Origin: an uncultured Roseburia sp.
GTDB lineage: Bacteria > Bacillota > Clostridia > Lachnospirales > Lachnospiraceae
Reading direction: 5' to 3'
DNA: 7,310 nt
NCBI GenBank assembly: GCA_905206195.1
Contig: CAJLGN010000062.1
Location: 1 to 7,310, forward strand
Positions 1 through 5,250 of the stretch are shown here, piece by piece. The translations under genes were made by a program, and so were the position numbers. Numbering within the stretch: the stretch's first letter is position 1; each line of letters opens with the position of its first letter. The notes under the pieces were generated by a model that worked only from the letters and a program-made list of their open reading frames with translations, was not told the DNA's origin and did no database searches.

Positions 1-506
1 GCGATGAGAAGCACGATCACAGCAGCGATGCCGATTTGGACGAGATTGCCAGGGATGGACGTGACCGGCGCGAGCCAGTTTCCGTAGAGTATGCCCTCAG
101 CAATGTAGTATCCAGTGACTTTGATGAGCGCAGCTGCGGCGACGGCGAGTACGTTCCAGAGAATCCCTCGGTGTTTTTCTGTGATAAGCCCGACAGTGAA
201 GCCCATAAGCCCGACAATGACCAGGGTGAAGGGAGCCCACGCGGTCCACCCGGAGAGGAGATCAAAGAGTCCCATGCCTATGCCCCCTGCGATGGCGGCA
301 CTTTTCTTGCCAAAAAGGATCGCGCAGAGGAACAGCGGGATGTTTCCCAGATGTACCAGACCGCCGTTTGCGGCAAGCGGCAGGCGGATGTTGATAAAAG
401 CGGTAAAAACGTAGGTGAGCGCGACAAAAAGAGCGGTGATTGTCAGAAAACGAACTTCCCCGCGGGATAAAGCTGTTTTTTTTGTGTCTGTGGATGTTGT
501 GTTCAT
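1..506 (-). CDS. ECF transporter S component (PF07155-like), 3' end cut by window edge
   Basis: This is a membrane substrate-capture subunit of an energy-coupling-factor vitamin transporter, which would work with a shared EcfA/A'/T module not present here. The frame stays open from the ATG at 506 to the window edge (168 codons seen). The hydrophilic N-terminus is followed by a helix at about residues 20-40. Next come LPLAANGGLVHLGN (42-55), the helix-breaking GKKSAAIAGGIGMG (66-79), a hydrophobic stretch at 91-109, another at 115-133, and a PGNLVQ motif (152-157) typical of S components. The order matches the ECF-ribofla_trS/DUF1393 family from memory; members are about 165-190 residues, so little is missing. 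GAGGAA lies about 7 nt before the ATG. The substrate cannot be read from sequence: the family includes proteins annotated for riboflavin and other vitamins. No FMN or TPP riboswitch was seen upstream. Confidence 0.82.
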   Translation of the reverse strand, partial: MNTTSTDTKKTALSRGEVRFLTITALFVALTYVFTAFINIRLPLAANGGLVHLGNIPLFLCAILFGKKSAAIAGGIGMGLFDLLSGWTAWAPFTLVIVGLMGFTVGLITEKHRGILWNVLAVAAAALIKVTGYYIAEGILYGNWLAPVTSIPGNLVQIGIAAVIVLLI

Positions 507-536
507 AATATTCCTCATTTCTGTATAGTTTTTATT

Positions 537-564
537 TTTATAGATGGGATTATGATATATGCAA
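537..564 (-). promoter_or_regulatory. Candidate promoter of the ECF S-component gene
   Basis: On the minus strand, TTGCAT (564-559) and TATAAA (542-537) are separated by 16 nt, about 30 nt upstream of the start codon at 506. The -35 hexamer overlaps the end of the inverted repeat at 561-593. The area is AT-rich, so chance matches are likely and this call is tentative. Confidence 0.35.
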
Positions 565-593
565 TCTGGATTAATTTAAAAATCCAGTTTTGC
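561..593. repeat. Inverted repeat, possible operator
   Basis: The arms CTGGATT (566-572) and AATCCAG (581-587) are perfect 7-bp complements around an 8-nt AT-only centre. They are flanked by a further matching GCAA (561-564) and TTGC (590-593). It lies 55-87 nt upstream of the ECF S-component start and overlaps its candidate -35. It lacks a U-run and GC-rich stem, so an operator is more likely than a terminator. The binding protein is unknown. Confidence 0.45.
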
Positions 594-630
594 AATATTT
601 GACCATGCCAGTCTTGCTTTCTGTGATACA

Positions 631-670
631 AAAAGAGTCTGCCACGAGATGACTCGTGACAGACTCTTTT
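631..670. terminator. Bidirectional intrinsic terminator
   Basis: The arms at 631-648 and 653-670 form an 18-position stem with a single mismatch (C642 against A659) and a 4-nt loop. The stem begins with AAAAGAGTCTG and ends with CAGACTCTTTT, giving U-runs on either strand. It sits between csp and the ECF S-component gene, both on the minus strand, so its likely job is to end csp-side transcription before the transporter gene. Confidence 0.85.
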
Positions 671-754
671 CAAATCCGTTGTTTACAATATCTTAATCTA
701 ACAAATAAAAAGCAAGTTCTATTTTAAGAAAAAGGTACATGAAACTTGTGATTT

Positions 755-772
755 AAAACGGTAATGCTACCG
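755..772 (-). terminator. Short hairpin just after the csp stop
   Basis: On the minus strand, CGGTA-GCAT-TACCG (772-759) is followed by TTTT (758-755), starting about 11 nt after the csp stop codon. The 5-bp stem is weak alone. It may give partial termination or protect the csp 3' end, with the stronger hairpin at 631-670 acting as backup. Confidence 0.4.
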
Positions 773-783
773 CCTGCAGTAAA

Positions 784-984
784 CTATCTTACTACAGTGA
801 CATTGGTTGCCTGAGGTCCTTTGGATCCTTCTACTACCTCGAACTCTACAGCAGCGCCTTCCTCGAGGGATTTGAATCCGTCCATGTTCAGACCTGAGTA
901 GTGTACGAATACGTCATTTCCCGACTCGTCGGAGATGAATCCGTAACCTTTTTGGTTGTTAAACCATTTTACTGTACCTTTCAT
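784..984 (-). CDS. csp: Cold-shock protein, CspA family
   Basis: This is a small single-strand nucleic-acid-binding OB-fold protein that melts RNA secondary structure or acts as a transcription antiterminator in the cytoplasm. The 66-residue product starts with MKGTVKWFN and is full length for the family (65-70). It carries RNP1 as KGYGFI and RNP2 as VFVHY, and ends with the usual [10 protein letters not shown] tail. A TTG at 987 is in frame directly before the ATG, but the family's standard N-terminus and a GGAGG at 998-994 (9 nt spacing) favour the ATG at 984. The gap of 88 nt to the upstream DUF5721-like gene and the two hairpins downstream suggest a monocistronic unit. I could not choose one promoter in the AT-rich leader. 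Which Csp paralogue this is, and whether it is cold-inducible, cannot be told. Confidence 0.96.
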   Translation of the reverse strand: MKGTVKWFNNQKGYGFISDESGNDVFVHYSGLNMDGFKSLEEGAAVEFEVVEGSKGPQATNVTVVR

Positions 985-1072
985 CAAAAAGTACCTCCAA
1001 AAATAAATACTAACTGTAATATACAGCTATAAATACCATATCATAATAGTTTATAAAAGTAAAGCACTAAAT

Positions 1073-1576
1073 TTAGAGTTCTTCAAAATTAATCTGGTGG
1101 CTTTGCAGGAAACGCTTCACGAGAGAATCCCATTCCTGTTCCAGTCGCTTGTCCGCAGAATAGATGCGGTAGGAAAGCCCGGTGGTCAAAAGCAGTGCCC
1201 CGTTCTGGAACTTGAGGTTTAAGAACATGCCCGTGATGTCATCCGAGGTGAAGGAGCTGTGTGTCTGTTCTAAGGTTCTGGTGAGGTTCTCCGGTGAGAG
1301 TAAAAACACGAATTTGAAATAAGAGGGAGTACGCTTTCCCTTGATCAGGTCGAAACAGTGGGAGCGCAACTGTCCAAAGGGCAGAAAGGACAGACCTGAG
1401 AGTCCAAGCGCCTCCAGCTCCTCGGAGGAATAAAATGCTGGGCTTATGGCGCCGTCCAGATTCCATGTGACGCTGCTTTGGATCGTGGCTTCCCGGAGCA
1501 GAAAGTTGTCAAAGGTCTCCGTGCACAGCAGCTTATTCATAAAGTCCTTGATTTCTAACAGGTTCAGTGCAATCAT
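1073..1576 (-). CDS. DUF5721-like protein of unknown function
   Basis: This is a 167-residue soluble protein starting MIALNLLEIKDFMNKLL, which matches from memory the uncharacterised DUF5721 family found mainly in Lachnospiraceae. The name was not verified by search. It has no signal peptide, membrane segment or recognisable catalytic motif. The composition is that of a mixed alpha/beta cytosolic protein, with an acidic middle and a C-terminus ending QINFEEL. The ATG at 1576 is preceded by GGAGA (1587-1583) with 6 nt spacing. It lies upstream of csp in the same direction with 88 nt between them, so read-through is possible but not required. The gene upstream on this strand is not visible, and the opposite-strand ABC operon promoter is about 370 nt away. 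No function can be assigned. Confidence 0.8.
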   Translation of the reverse strand: MIALNLLEIKDFMNKLLCTETFDNFLLREATIQSSVTWNLDGAISPAFYSSEELEALGLSGLSFLPFGQLRSHCFDLIKGKRTPSYFKFVFLLSPENLTRTLEQTHSSFTSDDITGMFLNLKFQNGALLLTTGLSYRIYSADKRLEQEWDSLVKRFLQSHQINFEEL

Positions 1577-1951
1577 ATCGAATCTCCGTTTGCGATGTTA
1601 TTTCTTTTAACGATTATAGCATGATTGGGAAAAAAGGCAAGGGAGCAAAGAGCCATCTGCCTGACGCAGAAACTGACGGCGGCGTTGATATTGTCACTGG
1701 TTGCGCTGTTTACTGGCAGAAGTGTTACCACTTTGTCATCAACGCGCGTGCCATAAAGACAGCTTCTCACCACGCCGGCGTTGCTCGTTTCAATTTAGAA
1801 ATATGAATAATTATGCAATGAGGATAACATACTAAATGAAAATTGTAAAATATTTACAAAAGTATGTCTGATTTTCGGTCGACACAAGACGACGGACATA
1901 GACAAAACCACTTGCCGTTCGGAGAGGCCAAGATAAAACATATAAAACCTA
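1577..1951. other. Gene-poor intergenic region between divergent units
   Basis: No convincing gene is present. Positions about 1640-1790 are clearly richer in G+C than both flanks and show coding-like stretches in more than one frame. One plus-strand frame (1625-1759, TTG start, 44 codons) would encode a short protein with a hydrophobic helix, KLTAALILSLVALFTG. It has no ribosome binding site, so a decayed gene or conserved intergenic element is as likely as a real small protein. Positions 1807-1950 are AT-rich and hold the nested inverted repeat at 1828-1866. Confidence 0.5.
1828..1866. repeat. Nested inverted repeat upstream of the ABC operon promoter
   Basis: The inner arms TTGTAAA (1843-1849) and TTTACAA (1853-1859) are perfect 7-bp complements around ATA. 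The outer arms CATACT (1828-1833) and AGTATG (1861-1866) are also perfect. The element is AT-rich without a U-run and lies about 90-120 nt upstream of the -35 of the ABC operon. It could be a regulator binding site; the protein is unknown. Confidence 0.4.
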
Positions 1952-1980
1952 TTGACATACTAGGAATAAGGTGATAGGAT
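1952..1980 (+). promoter_or_regulatory. Sigma-A-type promoter of the ABC transporter operon
   Basis: A consensus -35 TTGACA (1952-1957), a 17-nt spacer, and -10 TAGGAT (1975-1980) preceded by TGA give an extended -10 promoter. Transcription should start near 1986-1988, about 26 nt before the leader ORF. The motif TAGG/AAGG/TAGG recurs every 7 nt at 1961, 1968 and 1975, and CCTA at 1948-1951 mirrors the first copy. This may be a regulator site overlapping the promoter, but no regulator can be named from sequence. Confidence 0.8.
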
Positions 1981-2012
1981 TAAAAAATAAATAATGAAGG
2001 AAGGGGAAAGCA

Positions 2013-2144
2013 ATGGGAGTACATGATACAGCTGTTGCAAATGAAGCTATCTGTTGTTGTCGCAAGGTGATCTCCCGGGCAAGTGATGTGCTTGGGGCGC
2101 ATGCGATGATTGCTTTGCGCCCTTTTCATACACCTAAGCGTTAG
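2013..2144 (+). CDS. Cysteine-rich leader peptide of the ABC operon
   Basis: This ORF has 43 codons, starts at ATG 2013 and stops at TAG 2142-2144. AGGGG (2002-2006) lies 6 nt before the start within a purine run. The peptide reads MGVHDTAVANEAICCC and then RKVISRASDVLG, ending HTPKR. Residues 14-16 are three consecutive Cys, all TGT (2052-2060), and no other Cys occurs in it. It has no signal peptide or hydrophobic helix, so the product probably has no job of its own. It sits between the promoter and an intrinsic terminator ahead of an amino-acid importer, the usual place for a leader peptide of ribosome-mediated attenuation. The inferred role is to measure Cys-tRNA: stalling at 2052-2060 leaves the downstream segment 2072-2090 free to form an antiterminator. 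A tiny functional Cys peptide, for example metal-binding, is the alternative. Confidence 0.72.
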   Translation: MGVHDTAVANEAICCCRKVISRASDVLGAHAMIALRPFHTPKR

Positions 2145-2180
2145 ATGGATTAGGTGAATCACAGTCACATCGCCCAGGAG
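2072..2180 (+). promoter_or_regulatory. Candidate antiterminator RNA structure of the attenuator
   Basis: Segment 2072-2080 (CTCCCGGGC) can pair with 2172-2180 (GCCCAGGAG) in 8 of 9 positions, with C2076 against A2176 unpaired. After a 4-nt bulge, 2085-2090 (GATGTG) pairs perfectly with 2166-2171 (CACATC). This long-range stem uses the entire 5' arm of the terminator, so the two folds exclude each other. Enclosed within it are two hairpins: 2094-2123 (GGGGCGCA with TGCGCCCT, one G-U) and 2131-2156 (CACCTAA with TTAGGTG, perfect). The first is followed by TTTT and could act as a pause hairpin. The long stem begins 12 nt past the last Cys codon, about the reach of a stalled ribosome. A ribosome at the leader stop would cover most of the second hairpin and would have displaced 2072-2090. 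Pairings were found by eye; energies were not calculated. Confidence 0.62.
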
Positions 2181-2203
2181 TGAAGCTCTTTTGGGCATTT
2201 TTT
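2172..2203 (+). terminator. Intrinsic terminator (attenuator) before the ABC genes
   Basis: GCCCAGGAG (2172-2180) pairs with CTTTTGGGC (2188-2196) as a 9-bp stem with two G-U pairs and a 7-nt loop. It is followed by A and a run of six T (2198-2203). It sits 69 nt before the first permease start and after the leader ORF, so it would block the operon unless disrupted. Confidence 0.8.
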
Positions 2204-2271
2204 GTGTGGATGTTCAAGTAAATCAGAGAAGAGAGGTAGAAGAAAATGAAGATCGGGGAGAGACCGAAAAA

Positions 2272-2931
2272 ATGAATCTGGAATTTATCATAAAGTACCT
2301 GCCACTTTATCAAAAAGCAGCCCTGTTGACCGTGAAAATTGGATTTGCTGGAATTGTCATTTCAATCCTGATCGGTCTTCTGGGAGCGCTCATCTTACAT
2401 TTGAAAGTGCCGGTGCTGAGACAAATCGTAAAGATCTATGTCGAGATCAGCAGAAACACCCCTTTTTTAGTGCAGTTGTTCTTCCTTTATTACGGGCTGC
2501 CCAAAATAGGAATTCGCACGGAAGCCTACGCCTGCGGAATGTGGGGGTTGGCGTTTCTTGGCGGAGGATATATGACGGAGGGGTTTCGAAGTGGAATGGA
2601 ATCCATTGGACACATTCAGGAGGAGAGCGCTTTGAGCCTTGGGCTCAGCAAGCTTCAGACTTTTTGTTATGTGCTCCTGCCGCAGGCTGTTTCCGTGAGT
2701 GTTCCGGCGCTTGTGGCCAATGTCATATTTCTCCTGAAGGAGACCAGTCTATTTTCAGCGATCAGCTTGATGGATTTGATGTTTACAGCAAAGGATTTGA
2801 TCGGTCTTTATTATAAGACGACCGAATCACTTTTCCTCCTGGTTGTGTTTTATCTGCTGATCCTGCTTCCGGTATCCATCCTTGGAAGTCTGCTTGAGAG
2901 GAGGGTTCGCTATGCCGGATTTGGGTCTTGA
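2272..2931 (+). CDS. Amino-acid ABC transporter permease, first subunit
   Basis: This is an inner-membrane channel subunit of a polar-amino-acid (PAAT/HisMQ-type) importer, likely for cysteine or cystine. The 219-residue product has hydrophobic segments at about 16-43, 64-79, 86-101, 140-157 and 186-208, the five-helix plan of the family. The cytoplasmic EAA loop (118-139) begins EESALSLGLS and ends VLLPQA, with the conserved Gly124 and Pro137 that contact the ATPase. The ATG at 2272 is chosen because GGGGAGAG (2255-2262) precedes it and the protein then begins at the usual family N-terminus. A longer in-frame start (TTG at 2191) lies inside the terminator and is rejected. Its 3' end overlaps the next permease by 20 nt, which suggests translational coupling and a heterodimeric channel. 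Confidence 0.9.
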   Translation: MNLEFIIKYLPLYQKAALLTVKIGFAGIVISILIGLLGALILHLKVPVLRQIVKIYVEISRNTPFLVQLFFLYYGLPKIGIRTEAYACGMWGLAFLGGGYMTEGFRSGMESIGHIQEESALSLGLSKLQTFCYVLLPQAVSVSVPALVANVIFLLKETSLFSAISLMDLMFTAKDLIGLYYKTTESLFLLVVFYLLILLPVSILGSLLERRVRYAGFGS

Positions 2932-3586
2932 AGTACTGTTGAAAGGGCAGAATATGCTGCGGATTCTCGGCGGTCTTTGGGTTGCAGTAAGAATTAGCAT
3001 GGTATCCATCGCAATCAGCATTCCATGCGGAATTTTGCTGGGGATTGTCATGACACTCCGCAATCGGGTGACGAAGGTGCTGTCAAGAATTTATCTTGAG
3101 TTCATCCGCATTATGCCACAGATGGTTTTGTTGTTTCTGGCATATTTTGGAACCACCAGGGCATTTGGCTGGGATCTGTCCGGGGAAGTGGCTTCCGTCC
3201 TTGTGTTTTCCCTCTGGGGAACGGCGGAGATGGGAGACTTGGTGAGAGGTGCGTTGATCAGCATTCCGAGGCATCAATATGAGAGCGGAACGGCGCTTGG
3301 GCTCACAAACGGACAAATTTACCGGAACATTATCATTCCCCAGACGATCCGCAGACTGATACCGCTCTCCATGAATCTGATCACCAGGATGATAAAGACG
3401 ACGAGTCTTGTACTCATGATAGGAGTGGTTGAAGTGCTAAAGGTAGGGCAGCAGATTATTGAGGCGAACCGTATGAGCAGCCCAAATGCTGCGTTTGGAG
3501 TTTATCTGGTTATATTTCTATTGTACTTTATTATCTGCTGGCCGCTTAGCATATTGGCGAAGCAGTTGGAGAAGAAGTGGAGGTGA
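2912..3586 (+). CDS. Amino-acid ABC transporter permease, second subunit
   Basis: This is the partner membrane subunit, presumably forming a heterodimer with the preceding permease. The 224-residue product has hydrophobic segments at about 18-48, 66-83, 92-106, 146-172 and 194-214. Its EAA loop (124-145) reads ESGTALGLTNGQ and ends IIIPQT, with Gly130 and Pro143 in the conserved spots. The ATG at 2912 follows a GGAGG (2901-2905) with 6 nt spacing and lies inside the 3' end of the first permease gene. An upstream in-frame TTG (2882) has no comparable site. Two distinct permeases, rather than a homodimer, place this with GlnM/GlnP- or HisM/HisQ-type systems. The stop TGA at 3584-3586 overlaps the region just after the ATPase ribosome binding site, so all three genes are likely coupled. 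Confidence 0.9.
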   Translation: MPDLGLEVLLKGQNMLRILGGLWVAVRISMVSIAISIPCGILLGIVMTLRNRVTKVLSRIYLEFIRIMPQMVLLFLAYFGTTRAFGWDLSGEVASVLVFSLWGTAEMGDLVRGALISIPRHQYESGTALGLTNGQIYRNIIIPQTIRRLIPLSMNLITRMIKTTSLVLMIGVVEVLKVGQQIIEANRMSSPNAAFGVYLVIFLLYFIICWPLSILAKQLEKKWR

Positions 3587-3590
3587 AGGC

Positions 3591-4358
3591 GTGAGCGAAG
3601 CATTATTGGAGATCGAGCATCTGCGAAAGTCCTATGAGGACAATGAAATTTTAAAGGACATCAGCCTGACCGTGAAAAAGGGGGAGGTGATCGTCATTGT
3701 AGGGCCGAGCGGGTGTGGAAAGAGCACATTTTTGCGCTGTATCAATGCTCTGGAGGAGATTCAGGAAGGGAATATAAAGATTGACGGTACGATTTTTGAT
3801 AAAAAGAAGAACTTAAAAGAACTGCGGCAAAAGGTGGGGATGGTATTCCAGAATTATGAGCTTTTCCCGCATCTTACGGTTCTTGACAATCTGACACTCG
3901 CGCCCAGGAAGGTTCAGAAAAAAAACAAACCCGATGCGCAGGAGGAGGCGAGATCTCTCTTAAAAAGAGTCGGGTTGCCGGAGAAGGAGAAAAGCTATCC
4001 GAGACAGCTGTCCGGAGGTCAAAAGCAGAGAGTTGCGATAGTGAGGGCGCTTTGTATGCATCCAGAAATCCTGCTGTTCGACGAGGTGACGGCGGCGCTC
4101 GACCCGGAGATGGTGCGGGAGGTGCTGGACTGTCTCCTTGACCTGGCAAAGCAGGGCAGGACGATGATCATCGTCACACACGAAATGCAGTTTGCGCGGG
4201 CAGTCGCGGATCGGGTCGTGTTCATGGATGAGGGAAAAATCGTGGAGGAGGCAGATCCGGATCAATTTTTTACACAGCCTAAGACAGAGCGGGCAAGAAA
4301 GTTTTTGAATATATTCAGTTATGACAACAGCCGGCCGCATCCGAATGTGGATGCATAA
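3591..4358 (+). CDS. Amino-acid ABC transporter ATP-binding protein
   Basis: This is the cytoplasmic ATPase that drives the importer. The 255-residue product carries Walker A GPSGCGKST (38-46), the Q-loop Gln87 in FQNYELFPH, signature LSGGQ (140-144), Walker B ILLFDE (160-165) with catalytic Glu165, D-loop ALDPE and switch His197 in IIVTHEM. All ATPase motifs are intact. The usual FDEPTSALDPE is FDEVTAALDPE here, a variation seen in some amino-acid ATPases. The start is GTG at 3591, with GGAGG at 3579-3583 (7 nt spacing), only 4 nt after the permease stop. A longer in-frame ATG at 3486 would add about 35 residues read from within the permease gene and is rejected. The family name GlnQ/HisP-like fits, but substrate specificity lies with the receptor. 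The C-terminal 15 residues after the family core are poorly conserved-looking. Confidence 0.95.
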   Translation: MSEALLEIEHLRKSYEDNEILKDISLTVKKGEVIVIVGPSGCGKSTFLRCINALEEIQEGNIKIDGTIFDKKKNLKELRQKVGMVFQNYELFPHLTVLDNLTLAPRKVQKKNKPDAQEEARSLLKRVGLPEKEKSYPRQLSGGQKQRVAIVRALCMHPEILLFDEVTAALDPEMVREVLDCLLDLAKQGRTMIIVTHEMQFARAVADRVVFMDEGKIVEEADPDQFFTQPKTERARKFLNIFSYDNSRPHPNVDA

Positions 4359-4400
4359 AGAATAAAAAGTTTATGGGCGATGCCCGGAATGGAGGATATG

Positions 4401-5249
4401 ATGAAAAAAAATAAAGGTTTGATGGCACTGGCACTCTCGTTTGTCTTGGCACTGGGGCTCACCGCCTGCGGAAAGCCCTCGAGTCAGAGCGCGGCGGGGT
4501 ATCGCACGCTGGATGAGATCAAGGAGAGCGGGGAGATTAACATTGGCGTATTTTCCGATAAAAATCCATTTGGATATGTGGATGAAAACGGGGAATATCA
4601 GGGATATGATATATATTTTGCCAACCGAATCGGCCAAGATCTGGGCGTCAAAGTGAACTTTGTGTCCACGGAGGCCACCAACCGGATCGAGTATCTGCAG
4701 ACTGGAAAGGTGGATGTGATTCTCGCGAACTTTACCGTTACAGAGGAGCGTGCGCAGGAGGTTGATTTTGCACTTCCGTACATGAATGTGGCGCTTGGAG
4801 TGGTATCTCCGGACAGCAATGTAATCACATCTCTTGACAACTGGAATCCGGACGATTCCGTGATTGTGATATCCGGAACCACAGCGGAGGCATACTTTAT
4901 TGAAAATTATCCGGATATTCCGCTTCAGAAATATGACACCTACGCGACCGCAAAGAATGCACTGGAAAACGGAAATGGAGTAGCCTGGGCAAACGATAAT
5001 ACAGAAGTCATCGCATTCGCACTGCAAAGCGAGGGATATACCGTGGGAATACCATCTCTCGGCAGTCAGGATACGATTGCCCCTGCTGTCACAAAGGGGA
5101 ATGAGTCGCTGCTTCGCTGGATCAATGAGGAGATCAAAGGGCTCGGGAATGAAAACTTTTTCCATGCAGCCTACGATGCGACGCTCGTCGACACTTATGG
5201 CGTTGAGTACAAAGAAAGTCTTGTGATTGAGGGCGGTGAGATAAACTGA
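4401..5249 (+). CDS. Amino-acid ABC transporter solute-binding lipoprotein, cysteine-receptor (CjaA)-like
   Basis: This lipoprotein, anchored outside the membrane, captures the substrate for the permeases. The 282-residue product has a signal peptide (about 1-22) and lipobox LTAC with Cys23 as the lipidation site. The SBP_bac_3 fold follows: INIGVFSDKNPFGYVDENG (46-64), ATNRIEYLQTGKVDVILANF (92-111), TEERAQEVDF (114-123, with Arg117 expected to hold the ligand carboxylate), GTTAEAYF (159-166) and ANDN (197-200, Asp199 expected to hold the amino group). These segments and the VIEGG ending resemble, from memory, Campylobacter CjaA, whose structure contained cysteine. Cysteine or cystine is therefore the best guess, supported by the poly-Cys leader, but not proven. 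ATG 4401 is preferred because GGAGG (4391-4395) is 5 nt away; ATG 4380 and 4398 are poorer. The gene lies last among the ABC genes, 42 nt after the ATPase. Confidence 0.9.
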   Translation: MKKNKGLMALALSFVLALGLTACGKPSSQSAAGYRTLDEIKESGEINIGVFSDKNPFGYVDENGEYQGYDIYFANRIGQDLGVKVNFVSTEATNRIEYLQTGKVDVILANFTVTEERAQEVDFALPYMNVALGVVSPDSNVITSLDNWNPDDSVIVISGTTAEAYFIENYPDIPLQKYDTYATAKNALENGNGVAWANDNTEVIAFALQSEGYTVGIPSLGSQDTIAPAVTKGNESLLRWINEEIKGLGNENFFHAAYDATLVDTYGVEYKESLVIEGGEIN

Positions 5250-5250
5250 T

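Noticed and set aside
36..470. Plus-strand ORFs at the left end
   Set aside because: They lie opposite the ECF S-component gene, whose minus-strand frame is open throughout and matches a known membrane family; the plus-strand products are low-complexity and charged.
1980..2198. Minus-strand ORF over the leader region
   Set aside because: It is antisense to the leader ORF and attenuator, with no family resemblance; its length is a by-product of the sense sequence.
1985..2203. T-box or SAM (S-box) riboswitch in the ABC operon leader
   Set aside because: I found no T-box sequence resembling AGGGTGG-ACCGCG and no S-box core elements; the leader ORF plus competing stems explain the region better.
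2191..2271. N-terminal extension of the first permease from an in-frame TTG at 2191
   Set aside because: The TTG lies inside the 3' arm and U-run of the intrinsic terminator, has no ribosome binding site, and the extra residues are hydrophilic and unlike the family; ATG 2272 has GGGGAGAG upstream.
3486..3590. Longer ATPase start at ATG 3486
   Set aside because: It is inside the second permease in another frame, with no ribosome binding site; GTG 3591 with GGAGG at 7 nt gives the normal ATPase N-terminus.
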